Origin: Croceivirga thetidis
Lineage (GTDB): Bacteria; Bacteroidota; Bacteroidia; Flavobacteriales; Flavobacteriaceae
Length of the DNA: 64,000 nucleotides
NCBI RefSeq assembly: GCF_012272815.1
Contig: NZ_JAAWWL010000002.1
Span: 588,280-652,279, forward strand
Reading direction: 5' to 3'
Shown here: one piece after another, positions 27,673 to 36,067 of the stretch
Layout of the letters: every line of letters starts with the position of its first letter
Position numbering within the stretch: the stretch's first letter is position 1
Position numbers and translations under genes: made by a program
The notes under the pieces: generated by a model
The model's database searches: none
Seen by the model: the letters and a program-made list of their open reading frames with translations, nothing else
Told to the model about the DNA's origin: nothing

Positions 27673-28793
27673 ACTACCATTGGTTTACCATGGGTTTTAG
27701 AAATTAAATATGGCAACAACTTTTGGTTGGTCCTTAATATCCCAAGACCACTTTCCAAAAGGAAAGGTTTTAGAAATAGGTTCTGAAAGTTCCTGCCAAA
27801 GGCAAGTCGTTTTGAAAATTCATTTTTCCACTTGATAGAATAGGTTTTCTCTAAGTTATCTCTATCGATACTCCCCTTCAAACCCGCTATAAGAATCTCT
27901 GAGGCCAATTTGGCACTTGTAATTGCCATTGCCATTCCATTACCACACAATGGATGAATCAAGCCTGCAGAATCTCCGCACATGAGCATATGGTTTTCAA
28001 CAGCACGTTTTTTCTCAAAGGAAATCTGTGATATACTGATTGGTTTTATAAAATCTTCAGTAAGTTCGGAATGCTCTAAAAACGCTCTGAGCATGGGATT
28101 CTTAGATACTATCTTTTCATTGAACCCCATGATATCTCCAATTTCTTTGAAAGATTCGTAAGAAACCAAATAACAGAAATTGACTTTATTGTCTTCTACC
28201 ATTGAAAGCCCACCATATCCACCTTTAAATGTGCCCAAGGCGACCAAATCATGGGGAAATTCCTTTGAATAATAATGTCCTTTGATTCCCAACCATGGTG
28301 ATTTGCGCTGTATAAAGGGGCGATTGAATTTTTTGTCCATCGTTGAACGCTTACCAAAACATCCCAATACATATTTTGAATGGAATCTTCCGGATTTAGT
28401 CTCAACTAAGAACGAATTATTATTAAAGACCACGTCTTCTACATTTTCAAATCGGAATTTTACCCCGTTTTCTAAACTCTTTACGTAGAGACCGTTATCA
28501 ATGGCATATCGGCTAATGCCGAAACCTCCTAATGGCAATTCACATGAAGTGCTTCTTCCGCTGGTAGTTTGCAATCTAAATTTAGAAATGCTCGGATATT
28601 CTTTACCGAAATCTATTCCAAGTGACTTGAAATAAGGGCGAACTTCATTGGAAATATATTCTCCACAAACTTTATGTCTTGGTAAAGGTGACTTTTCAAG
28701 TACCAAAACACTTACCGAATTCTGGCTTAGATGTATGGCCGCGGTCAATCCTGCCAACCCCGCTCCAATAATAATTACTTCATAATCCAACAC
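27669..28793 (-). CDS. FAD-dependent oxidoreductase (geranylgeranyl reductase-like)
   Basis: A 374-residue flavoprotein. The dinucleotide motif is VIIIGAGLAGLTAAIHLSQ with an acidic end to strand 2 (LVLEKS), KVCGEYIS resembles the family of geranylgeranyl reductases and aromatic hydroxylases, and MLMCGDSAGLIHPLCGNGMAMAI is the FAD phosphate/ribose motif. It may hydroxylate the phenolic ring, giving a quinone, or reduce double bonds of a lipid chain. It is the first gene of the nine-gene operon. Only 17 bp separate its start from a terminator hairpin, and no promoter is visible in that gap. Confidence 0.85.
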   Translation of the reverse strand: MLDYEVIIIGAGLAGLTAAIHLSQNSVSVLVLEKSPLPRHKVCGEYISNEVRPYFKSLGIDFGKEYPSISKFRLQTTSGRSTSCELPLGGFGISRYAIDNGLYVKSLENGVKFRFENVEDVVFNNNSFLVETKSGRFHSKYVLGCFGKRSTMDKKFNRPFIQRKSPWLGIKGHYYSKEFPHDLVALGTFKGGYGGLSMVEDNKVNFCYLVSYESFKEIGDIMGFNEKIVSKNPMLRAFLEHSELTEDFIKPISISQISFEKKRAVENHMLMCGDSAGLIHPLCGNGMAMAITSAKLASEILIAGLKGSIDRDNLEKTYSIKWKNEFSKRLAFGRNFQNLFLKPFLLESGLGILRTNQKLLPYLISKTHGKPMVV

Positions 28794-28810
28794 CTAGTGA
28801 AGATAGGCCT

Positions 28811-28855
28811 AAAATAAAAAATCCCAAACCTGATTTACATCCGGAATGGGATTTT
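28811..28855 (-). terminator. Rho-independent terminator of the lipocalin-OmpA operon
   Basis: On the minus strand AAAATCCCA (28855-28847) pairs with TGGGATTTT (28826-28818) around a loop of about 20 bases that may fold further, followed by a T-rich run (28820-28811). It lies just past the stop of the OmpA-like gene. Confidence 0.7.
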
Positions 28856-28873
28856 ACTATTCGTGAAAAAGGA

Positions 28874-29566
28874 TTAACCCTTAGTTTCGCGCATCGCTTC
28901 TTGTTTCAAGGCATCACTTGCTACAATAGCCAATTCAACCCTTCTGTTCTGTGCTTTTCCCTCTTTCGTATCGTTGGTAGCCTTTGGCTGTCCTTCACCA
29001 TACCATTTAGTCGTAAATCTACCACTGCTGATGCCCTGGTTGACCAAATAATTGGTAACCGATTCTGCACGCTGCTGGGAAAGACCCCAATTATATTCTT
29101 CACTGCCGGCACTATCGGTGTGGCCTTCAACCAAAATATTTGTCTGTGGATATTCTTTAAAAATATCCGCTAATTTGTTGAGTGTAGTGGCAGATGTTCC
29201 TTTAACATCAGATTTATTAGTGTCAAAATAGACCCCTGCATCTTCTGTAAAGGTTACATTGATACCCTCGCCAACACGTTGAACTTCAGCTCCTGGTATT
29301 TCTTCTTCAATTCGCTCTGCTTGACGGTCCATACGGTCACCAATATAACCACCGGCAGCACCGCCAACAACAGCTCCGATTATGGCACCTAAAGCCGTAT
29401 TTCCTTTACCGACGTTATTCCCAATTACTCCGCCAATTACAGCACCTCCTACAGCACCAATCACAGCACCTTTTTGTTTGTTGTTGGCATTTTTGGTAGC
29501 GTTACAGCCAACTAATAATCCGAATATGGCCAACATGGCCAATGGTTTTGAAATATATGTTTTCAT
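28874..29566 (-). CDS. OmpA family lipoprotein with glycine-zipper domain
   Basis: A 230-residue envelope protein. Lipobox LLVGC places the lipidated Cys at about residue 21. Residues 30-80 form a glycine-zipper stretch with repeated GAVGGAVIGGVIG-like sequence, predicted to insert in membrane. Residues 105-220 are an OmpA-like peptidoglycan-binding domain (VYFDTNKSDVKG, LVEGHTDSAGSEEYNWGLSQ and NRRVELAI). It probably links the outer membrane to peptidoglycan. It follows the lipocalin gene by 7 bp in one operon. Confidence 0.92.
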   Translation of the reverse strand: MKTYISKPLAMLAIFGLLVGCNATKNANNKQKGAVIGAVGGAVIGGVIGNNVGKGNTALGAIIGAVVGGAAGGYIGDRMDRQAERIEEEIPGAEVQRVGEGINVTFTEDAGVYFDTNKSDVKGTSATTLNKLADIFKEYPQTNILVEGHTDSAGSEEYNWGLSQQRAESVTNYLVNQGISSGRFTTKWYGEGQPKATNDTKEGKAQNRRVELAIVASDALKQEAMRETKG

Positions 29567-29573
29567 ATTGCTT

Positions 29574-30059
29574 CTATTGTTGTTTTGTGAATTCGTAAAC
29601 TATGATAATGGGCTCACCATCAACACTGACATTTGATTTTAAAGTCATTTCGGTTTCGGTTAGATTGGCAATATCCAATCGGTATCCAAAACCTCCGGAA
29701 ACGTCTTTGCGTTTTTCATCTATGAATTTGAACTGCAATTGGCTCACCCTATCAGCAGGTTCTACCACAGACCATCGAATAAAGCGATCACCTCCCTGAC
29801 ACAAGGACCCTTGTTTTATGGTGTATCGGCCAGTACTATTATTGTCCCTGAAGTACCAATTGCTTCCTTCAAAACACAAATCCTTGGCATCTCCAAAAAT
29901 CACAGAACTAAAGGCACCTTCATTATTTTCGTAATCAATATTGTCCAAAATCCAGGTACCACTGATTATGTTTCTCTGGGTTCTTGCAGATTTTGAGACA
30001 GAGCAAGAAGTTATCGTAACCAGCAACACAAGTATTGCCAGAAGTTGGCTTGTTTTCAT
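29574..30059 (-). CDS. Lipocalin family lipoprotein
   Basis: A 161-residue protein with signal peptide and lipobox (VLLVTITSCSVSKS, Cys19). The mature part starts ISGTWILDNIDYEN, typical of the bacterial lipocalin-like domain, with several beta strands such as WYFRDNNSTGRYTI. It is a probable outer-membrane-anchored lipid- or ligand-binding protein. It is co-transcribed with the OmpA-like gene, with a 7-bp gap. A 7-bp inverted repeat (TGTCTAA/TTAGACA) upstream near 30063-30101 may be regulatory but is weak. Confidence 0.8.
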   Translation of the reverse strand: MKTSQLLAILVLLVTITSCSVSKSARTQRNIISGTWILDNIDYENNEGAFSSVIFGDAKDLCFEGSNWYFRDNNSTGRYTIKQGSLCQGGDRFIRWSVVEPADRVSQLQFKFIDEKRKDVSGGFGYRLDIANLTETEMTLKSNVSVDGEPIIIVYEFTKQQ

Positions 30060-30140
30060 AATTGTCTAAAGTTTTTAGTTACTCTATATACGTCTTAGAC
30101 ACAGAATGGATTATGAAAGACCGTTAAGCAAAAGTTAAAT

Positions 30141-32117
30141 TCAATACTGAAGTAATTGCAATAGTTCGGTTTCAAATCTTTTCTTGGGTAGGTAATTTGC
30201 TTCTAAAGAAGAAGCGAAAGGCACAGGGGTTTCCAAAGCTCCAACTCGCTTCACAGGTGCATCTAAGAATTCAAAGCAATTTTCCATCACCAATGCAGAG
30301 ATATCACTACCAATTCCACCAAACAGCGTATCCTCGTGCAGAATAATAAGTTTTCCGGTTTTCTTAACCGATTCGAAAATTGCCGCTGTATCTAAAGGCT
30401 GCAGGCTTCTAAGGTCAATTAGGTCTGCCTTAATTTCAGGATATTGCTTCAAGGTTTCCAAGGCCCAATGTATTCCAGCTCCATAAGAAACAATGGTTAT
30501 TTCTTCACCCTCAGTAAGCAGATTTGCTTTTCCTAAAGGCAGTAGATAAAAATCGTCTGGCACATCTCCATATACGCTTCGGTATAATCCTTTGTGCTCA
30601 AAGAACAAAACCGGGTTGGGGTCTTCAATAGCCATTGCCAATAAACCTTTGGCATCAGCTGGAAATGCAGGGTAAATCACCTTTAAACCTGGCGTTTTGG
30701 TAAACCATGCTTCGTTTGTTTGGGAATGAAATGGTCCTGCCCCAACACCGCCACCGCAGGGCATTCGAACAACAACATCAGCATTTTGCCCCCATCGGTA
30801 ATTTACTTTTGCCAGATAATTTACAATAGGGTTGAATCCTGAACTTACAAAATCGGCGAATTGCATTTCAACAACTGCCTTATGTCCATTTATTGCGAGT
30901 CCCATGCCCGCTGAAACAATTATCGACTCACAAATCGGAGTATTACGCACTCGAGATATTCCAAATTCGCTATGAAAGCCTTCAGTAACTTTAAAAACAC
31001 CCCCGTATTCTGCTACGTCCTGACCCATTATCACCAAGTTTTCGTGTCGCTTCATTGATTGATACAATCCTTTTGAAATTGCATCTACAAAACGAATATT
31101 AGAAATGCTATTTGAAGGTTCAATTACTTCTATTTCAATATTTTGGTATACCTCATTTAATTCTTTACTTATATCTGAATCAACGATAGGTTCATTAAAT
31201 GCCAATTGAAGATTTTCCTCAATTTCCTTGCTTATTTTTTGCTTTTCGGCAGAAATCCAATCCTCATTGATAATACCTTGTTCCAGCAAAAAGTCTTGAT
31301 AGTTTTGAATGGGGTCCTTTGCCTCCCATTCTTGCATTAATTCCTCAGGTACATATTTCGTGCCACTTGCTTCTTCGTGACCGCGCATTCGAAACGTTTG
31401 AAACTCCAGTAAAATGGGCCTTGGCCGCTGACGAATGGTTCTGGCCAACTCGGAAACTTTAGTGAAAACATCCAGAATATTGTTCCCGTCTATTATTCTA
31501 CCTTCAATACCGTACCCCTTGGCCCTATCCACAAGATGTTCACAGTTGTATTGTTCAGATGTTGGGGTTGAAAGTCCATATCCATTGTTTTCGATACAAA
31601 ATATCACCGGCAAGTTCCAAACCGAAGCTACGTTCAATGCCTCATGAAAATCACCTTCACTTGTCCCACCTTCTCCAGTGAAAACTGCGGTTACCGCCTT
31701 TCTTTCCTTTAACAAATCACCAAGGGCTATTCCATTTGCTACACCTAATTGGGGGCCTAAATGCGATATCATCCCAACTATGTTGAATTCTTGCGTACCA
31801 AAATGAAAACTTCTATCCCTGCCTTGGGTAAATCCACTGGCTTTTCCCTGCCATTGCGAAAACAATCTGTTTAATGGAATATTACGCGAAGTAAAAACAC
31901 CTAAATTTCGGTGCATCGGAAGAATATACTCATCGGTTTTTAAAGCATGGGACACACCAACTGAAATAGCCTCTTGCCCTATACCACTGAACCATTTCGA
32001 AATCTTACCCTGCCTAAGTAAGACCAGCATCTTCTCTTCTATCATCCGCGGTTTCAGCATTTGGAGATAGAGTGTTTTTAATTGTTCGTCTTCAAGAACT
32101 CCTTTGTGAAATCGCAT
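30141..32117 (-). CDS. Fused alpha/beta E1 component of 2-oxoacid dehydrogenase (branched-chain type)
   Basis: A 658-residue thiamine-diphosphate enzyme in which the alpha subunit (about residues 1-320) and beta subunit (about 345-658) are one chain, a common form in Flavobacteria. The alpha part has the ThDP motif GEGGTSEGDFHEALN to ENNGYG and the phosphorylation-loop-like FRMRGHEEAS. The beta part has VIMGQDVAEYGGVF and VVRMPCGGGVGAGPFHSQ. It probably decarboxylates branched-chain 2-oxoacids and may supply iso-branched acyl-CoA starters for lipids. E2 and E3 subunits are not encoded nearby. Confidence 0.92.
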   Translation of the reverse strand: MRFHKGVLEDEQLKTLYLQMLKPRMIEEKMLVLLRQGKISKWFSGIGQEAISVGVSHALKTDEYILPMHRNLGVFTSRNIPLNRLFSQWQGKASGFTQGRDRSFHFGTQEFNIVGMISHLGPQLGVANGIALGDLLKERKAVTAVFTGEGGTSEGDFHEALNVASVWNLPVIFCIENNGYGLSTPTSEQYNCEHLVDRAKGYGIEGRIIDGNNILDVFTKVSELARTIRQRPRPILLEFQTFRMRGHEEASGTKYVPEELMQEWEAKDPIQNYQDFLLEQGIINEDWISAEKQKISKEIEENLQLAFNEPIVDSDISKELNEVYQNIEIEVIEPSNSISNIRFVDAISKGLYQSMKRHENLVIMGQDVAEYGGVFKVTEGFHSEFGISRVRNTPICESIIVSAGMGLAINGHKAVVEMQFADFVSSGFNPIVNYLAKVNYRWGQNADVVVRMPCGGGVGAGPFHSQTNEAWFTKTPGLKVIYPAFPADAKGLLAMAIEDPNPVLFFEHKGLYRSVYGDVPDDFYLLPLGKANLLTEGEEITIVSYGAGIHWALETLKQYPEIKADLIDLRSLQPLDTAAIFESVKKTGKLIILHEDTLFGGIGSDISALVMENCFEFLDAPVKRVGALETPVPFASSLEANYLPKKRFETELLQLLQY

Positions 32118-32134
32118 TCATTAGTATTTGCCTT

Positions 32135-32142
32135 CAAATGTA
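32135..32142 (-). promoter_or_regulatory. Predicted -7 promoter element of the E1 gene
   Basis: On the minus strand TACATTTG is a perfect TAnnTTTG match, 17 bp before the ATG at 32117. No convincing -33 TTTG at the usual spacing was found. Confidence 0.45.
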
Positions 32143-32193
32143 ATAAAATGGAAAACCAACACTTTAAACCTAGGTCATAGAATTGTTATTCTT

Positions 32194-32201
32194 TATTTTT
32201 G
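32194..32201 (+). promoter_or_regulatory. Predicted -7 promoter element of the oxygenase operon
   Basis: TATTTTTG matches TAnnTTTG exactly. It implies transcription starting near 32207, before the ATG at 32226 and after the alternative start at 32199, and so favours the later start. The -33 element is not clear. Confidence 0.5.
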
Positions 32202-32225
32202 GTAGTAGACTTCAAACCACTAAAT

Positions 32226-33176
32226 ATGACTTCAATTCCAAGTGTTGATTTAAGGGATTTTACCTCAGGTGTGCCTGAACGCAAAACAAAATTCATTAAT
32301 GAAATAGGCGCTGCATTCGGCGATATAGGCTTTGTGGCATTAAGCGGGCATTTTCTTTCCGATCAATTGGTAGCTGATCTTTATGGAGAAATCAAAAGAT
32401 TCTTCTCTCTTCCGCAAGAAGTAAAAGATAACTATGAGATTGAGGGTATCGGAGGCCAACGCGGTTATACCTCGTTTGGAAAGGAACACGCCAAAGGAAG
32501 AAAAGAAGGAGACCTAAAAGAATTTTGGCATTTTGGGCAGTATGTTGAAAACAATCCAAAGCTAGAAGAAGAGTATCCAAATAATGTAATGGTATCCGAA
32601 TTGCCTGCCTTTAACGAAGTGGGAAAAGAAACCTTTAAACAACTTGAGAAAACAGCGAAATATGTACTTCGAGCCCTTGCGCTCCATCTCGGTTTGGATG
32701 AAACGTATTTCGACCGTTACATTGAAAACGGAAATTCAATACTGCGCCCCATTCACTATCCCCCTATAACCCAGGAGCCAAAAAATGCCGTTCGGGCAGC
32801 TGCACATGGAGACATCAATTTAATTACCTTGTTGATGGGAGCCCATGGCAAAGGTTTACAGGTGAAAAATCACAATGGAGAATGGATTGATGCCATTGCC
32901 AAACCCGATCAATTGATGATAAATGTTGGTGATATGCTTTCAAGGTTAACCAACAATAAACTAAAATCAACAATACATCAAGTTGTAAATCCACCAAAGG
33001 AGCTTTGGGGTACTTCACGATATTCAATTCCGTTTTTCATGCATCCCATAAGCGATATGCCATTAAATTGTTTGGAGGATTGTATTGACGAGAATAATCC
33101 AAAACAGTTTGAAGACATAACTGCAGGGGCTTTTTTGAACGAACGGCTTATTGAGTTGGGTCTAGTAAAAAAATAA
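32226..33176 (+). CDS. 2-oxoglutarate/Fe(II) oxygenase, isopenicillin N synthase family
   Basis: 316 residues from the ATG at 32226. The N-terminal DIOX_N region begins IPSVDLRDFTSG. The C-terminal jelly-roll domain has the iron ligands His194 and Asp196 (AAAHGDINL) and His251 (LKSTIHQVVNP). Arg265 and Ser267 (SRYSIPFFMHP) bind 2-oxoglutarate. It is a cytoplasmic oxidase of unknown substrate; in many bacteria this family is annotated only generically. It is followed after 4 bp by a secreted NTF2-like protein and then by a SUI1-like factor. Confidence 0.9.
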   Translation: MTSIPSVDLRDFTSGVPERKTKFINEIGAAFGDIGFVALSGHFLSDQLVADLYGEIKRFFSLPQEVKDNYEIEGIGGQRGYTSFGKEHAKGRKEGDLKEFWHFGQYVENNPKLEEEYPNNVMVSELPAFNEVGKETFKQLEKTAKYVLRALALHLGLDETYFDRYIENGNSILRPIHYPPITQEPKNAVRAAAHGDINLITLLMGAHGKGLQVKNHNGEWIDAIAKPDQLMINVGDMLSRLTNNKLKSTIHQVVNPPKELWGTSRYSIPFFMHPISDMPLNCLEDCIDENNPKQFEDITAGAFLNERLIELGLVKK

Positions 33177-33180
33177 AGTT

Positions 33181-33705
33181 GTGTTTAAAACGAGACTTAC
33201 CCTACTTCTTTTACTAGTTTTTACAGCGGTTCCAGCACAAAAACAAAAAAATGTCTACCAAGAAAAGGTCAAGGACTTGGATAGTATTATCGAAACGCTT
33301 TACGATGTGATTTCAGGCGAAAAAGGCATTGAGCGTGATTGGGACCTTTTTAAATATCTATTCCACCCAAAAGCTAAGCTCATTCCATCTCGCCAAACTG
33401 ACGATGGCTCAATGAGCTTAAAATTTATGAGCCCCAAAGACTATATAAAAGCATCTGGCAATTGGTTGGTTGAAAATGGTTTTTTTGAAAAAGAAATTCA
33501 TCGTGAAGTAGATGTTTTTGGCAACATAGCGCACGTATTCAGTACCTATGCTTCTTTTCAAAAACAAAATGACAGCACCCCGTTTATTAGGGGTATTAAT
33601 AGCATTCAGTTGTTAAATGATGGTGAACGATGGTGGATTGTCAATATTTACTGGATGAATGAAAGTGAAGAACACCCAATTCCACAAAAATATCTTCCAA
33701 ATTAG
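33181..33705 (+). CDS. Secreted NTF2/SnoaL-like protein, unknown function
   Basis: A 174-residue protein starting with GTG at 33181, needed to include the signal peptide LTLLLLLVFTAVPAQ. The mature part resembles the NTF2-like fold used by ketosteroid isomerase-type proteins (segments WDLFKYLFHPKAKLIP, HREVDVFGNIAHVFSTYASF and NSIQLLNDGERWWIVNIYW). No catalytic residue can be assigned. It lies in a three-gene operon with the 2OG oxygenase and SUI1 factor, with gaps of 4 and 5 bp. Confidence 0.8.
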   Translation: MFKTRLTLLLLLVFTAVPAQKQKNVYQEKVKDLDSIIETLYDVISGEKGIERDWDLFKYLFHPKAKLIPSRQTDDGSMSLKFMSPKDYIKASGNWLVENGFFEKEIHREVDVFGNIAHVFSTYASFQKQNDSTPFIRGINSIQLLNDGERWWIVNIYWMNESEEHPIPQKYLPN

Positions 33706-33710
33706 ACCGA

Positions 33711-34040
33711 ATGGATTTGCACGACCAATTGAAAAATCTATTTCCAGACCATGTTTCTGAGGAATCAAACGAACCAAAAATTGAAAAACCAGATTTTTGG
33801 ATTCAAGACGAACCTATTATTTGCAAATACGAAAAGCGTAAAGGAAAACCTGTAACTATTCTTGAAGGTTACAATGGTGCCAAAGAAGATTTCAGAAAAT
33901 TGGCAAAAGCATTGAAATCCTATTTAAGTGTTGGTGGTAGTTTCAAAGGTGAATCCATACTAATACAAGGGGATTATCGTGATAAAATCATGGCTTTTCT
34001 CAAAGAAAATGGGTTTACCGTTAAACGAGTTGGTGGTTGA
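33711..34040 (+). CDS. SUI1/YciH-like translation initiation factor
   Basis: A 109-residue protein whose C-terminal 75 residues form a SUI1 (eIF1-like) domain: KRKGKPVTILEGYNGAKEDF, KALKSYLSVGGSFK and ILIQGDYRDKIMAFLKENGF. Bacterial homologues are non-essential and may influence start-codon selection. It is the last gene of the oxygenase operon. Confidence 0.92.
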   Translation: MDLHDQLKNLFPDHVSEESNEPKIEKPDFWIQDEPIICKYEKRKGKPVTILEGYNGAKEDFRKLAKALKSYLSVGGSFKGESILIQGDYRDKIMAFLKENGFTVKRVGG

Positions 34041-34125
34041 CCAAGCCAAATTAAAGAACCATCTTTTTTGCAGATACTTCCTGTTAAAGTTTGGATATGA
34101 AACATCAGGTTTTTGGCAATAAATT

Positions 34126-34155
34126 TTTGTTTTTTTTGCAATACCTGTACATTTA
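34126..34155 (+). promoter_or_regulatory. Predicted promoter of the DUF1835-phosphorylase operon
   Basis: TTTG at 34126-34129 and TACATTTA at 34148-34155 (one mismatch to TAnnTTTG) are separated by 18 bp. The transcript would start about 25 bp before the ATG at 34188. Confidence 0.5.
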
Positions 34156-34187
34156 GCATTCCTAACTAACGAAAACTACATCTGAAA

Positions 34188-35120
34188 ATGAAATCACTCC
34201 TGCATATTAGCAACGGGGATAGTTTCACCAGTAGGCTAAAACAACTCCCCCTAGATGGTGATATAATCACATGGCGAGAGATGCTATGTGAAGGCCAAAC
34301 ATTGAGTAATGTCGGTAGCGAATCATTTTGGAAAACACGATTTGAATTTCTAAACAAGAATTATCGTGTATCAAAATCATGGTTTGTTGAGAAAACCCTG
34401 AAAGAATATCGTTCCCTTTGTAATCATAAGCAGCAAGACAAAATCGTGCTATGGTTTGAATATGATTTATTCTGTCAAGTAAATATGCTTGCAGTACTTA
34501 GCTGGCTCAAAACACATCGACGGCATGCAAAGATTTATTTGGTATGCAGTGGCAAAGAAGATGACTCAGGCAAAATGTATGGGCTCAATGAGCTTTCAGA
34601 TGAGCAATTAATCAAACTCTACGAAAACAAAACGCTTCTCTCCCAAGACGATATTGAATATGCAGATTATGTTTGGCAGCTGTATTGTAGTGACAATCCG
34701 ATTCGCTTAGAAAATCTTCTAGACTTTGGAGACTATCAATTTGAATATCTGTCTAGTGCCGTAAAGGCACATCTTGAACGTTTTCCGACCATAAAAAATG
34801 GTTTGAATGCAGTAGAGAACAAAGTCCTTCACTTAGCATCCAATGAAAAAGCTGATTCTAAAAATGAACTCCTTGGTAAGATTTTAAAAACACAAGGTGT
34901 GTATGGTTATGGAGATACCCAATATGAAAGGCTTTTAACTAATTTAAAACCTCTATTCACCTCCTTTTCCCCAGTTAAATTGTCAAAGAAAGGACTACAG
35001 GTTTTGAAAGGAAATGAAAATTATTATTCCAAATTGCGGAATAGTACTACATATTTAGGTGGTTCTCTGAAATATAGTTTTCTATACAACACCGATTCTG
35101 GTAGAATACACAAATTGTAG
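34188..35120 (+). CDS. DUF1835 domain-containing protein
   Basis: A 310-residue cytoplasmic protein of the DUF1835 family, recognised by the start LLHISNGDSFTSRLKQL and the segment IVLWFEYDLFCQVNMLAVLSW. The C-terminal part (YGDTQYERLLTNLKPLF) matches the associated C-terminal domain. The function is not established. It is 3 bp upstream of a nucleoside phosphorylase gene and probably co-transcribed with it. Confidence 0.85.
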   Translation: MKSLLHISNGDSFTSRLKQLPLDGDIITWREMLCEGQTLSNVGSESFWKTRFEFLNKNYRVSKSWFVEKTLKEYRSLCNHKQQDKIVLWFEYDLFCQVNMLAVLSWLKTHRRHAKIYLVCSGKEDDSGKMYGLNELSDEQLIKLYENKTLLSQDDIEYADYVWQLYCSDNPIRLENLLDFGDYQFEYLSSAVKAHLERFPTIKNGLNAVENKVLHLASNEKADSKNELLGKILKTQGVYGYGDTQYERLLTNLKPLFTSFSPVKLSKKGLQVLKGNENYYSKLRNSTTYLGGSLKYSFLYNTDSGRIHKL

Positions 35121-35123
35121 TCA

Positions 35124-36005
35124 ATGCATTTATCGGAATCAGAACTTATCCTGAATTCTGATGGGAGCATTTATCATCTCAACCTATTACCTGAGGATGT
35201 AGCGCAAACTATAATCACTGTCGGTGACCCAGATAGGGTGCCTGAGGTCTCCAAACATTTTGATGAAATTGAATTAAAAAAATCAAAACGAGAGTTTTGT
35301 ACACATACCGGCCACATTGGAAAAAAACGTGTTAGCGTAATTTCTACCGGTATTGGAACCGATAATATCGACATTGTTCTGAACGAGTTGGATGCCTTAT
35401 TCAATATCGACTTTGAATCCAAAACAGAACGAAATCAAAAGACCGAGTTAAATATCATCCGAATTGGCACCTCTGGTAGTATACAAAAAGACATTCCGGT
35501 AGATAGTGTACTAATTAGTGAAGTTGCCATTGGGCTGGAAGGGCTGCTCCATTTTTATAAATTCAGCCAATCACCATTCCAAATTAATTTACAAGAAAGT
35601 CTTACCCAGTACTTGAACTGGTCAAGCAATAACATTTCACCATATGTAACAATCGGCAACGATTATTTATTAAATGAATTCACATCTAGCCAAACAAAAG
35701 CCGGTTATACCGTTACTAATGCTGGATTTTATGGTCCTCAAGGCCGAAGAATTCGATTGTCACCAACTTTGAACGATTTTTTTGAAAAACTAAGAGCCTT
35801 CCGTTTTCAAAACAATCGAATAACAAATTTAGAAATGGAGACCGCAGGAATCTATGGAATGGCACATATTTTGGGTCATAAAGCCCTTTCCATTAATGCA
35901 ATTTTAGCAAATAGGGCCACAGGTAATTTCTCAAAAAAACCACAGAAAACAATTGAGAAAGTCATCATGTACACTTTAGAAAAAATTGAAGGACTCTCCT
36001 CTTAA
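35124..36005 (+). CDS. Nucleoside phosphorylase (uridine phosphorylase-like)
   Basis: A 293-residue PNP/UDP phosphorylase family enzyme. Motifs: IITVGDPDRVPEVSKHF (phosphate/ribose site), VISTGIGTDNIDIVLNEL, IRIGTSGSIQKDIP and the nucleoside-binding NLEMETAGIYGMAHI. It splits a nucleoside with phosphate to free base and ribose-1-phosphate, probably uridine or a related pyrimidine nucleoside. It is cytoplasmic. Confidence 0.9.
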   Translation: MHLSESELILNSDGSIYHLNLLPEDVAQTIITVGDPDRVPEVSKHFDEIELKKSKREFCTHTGHIGKKRVSVISTGIGTDNIDIVLNELDALFNIDFESKTERNQKTELNIIRIGTSGSIQKDIPVDSVLISEVAIGLEGLLHFYKFSQSPFQINLQESLTQYLNWSSNNISPYVTIGNDYLLNEFTSSQTKAGYTVTNAGFYGPQGRRIRLSPTLNDFFEKLRAFRFQNNRITNLEMETAGIYGMAHILGHKALSINAILANRATGNFSKKPQKTIEKVIMYTLEKIEGLSS

Positions 36006-36038
36006 CTTTAGTTTTAACTACGCTGGATTTCATTTCCA

Positions 36039-36046
36039 TATTTTTG
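36039..36046 (+). promoter_or_regulatory. Predicted -7 promoter element of ppk1
   Basis: TATTTTTG is a perfect TAnnTTTG match 21 bp before the ppk1 ATG at 36068. The -33 element is unclear. Confidence 0.45.
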
Positions 36047-36067
36047 GGGTTACACAGATATATTTGA

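Noticed and set aside
22475-28793. Reading the polyketide operon as a flexirubin cluster
   Set aside because: There is no KS/chain-length-factor pair, aryl-starter enzymes (tyrosine or histidine ammonia-lyase type) or acyltransferases typical of flexirubin clusters; the central enzyme is a type III PKS.
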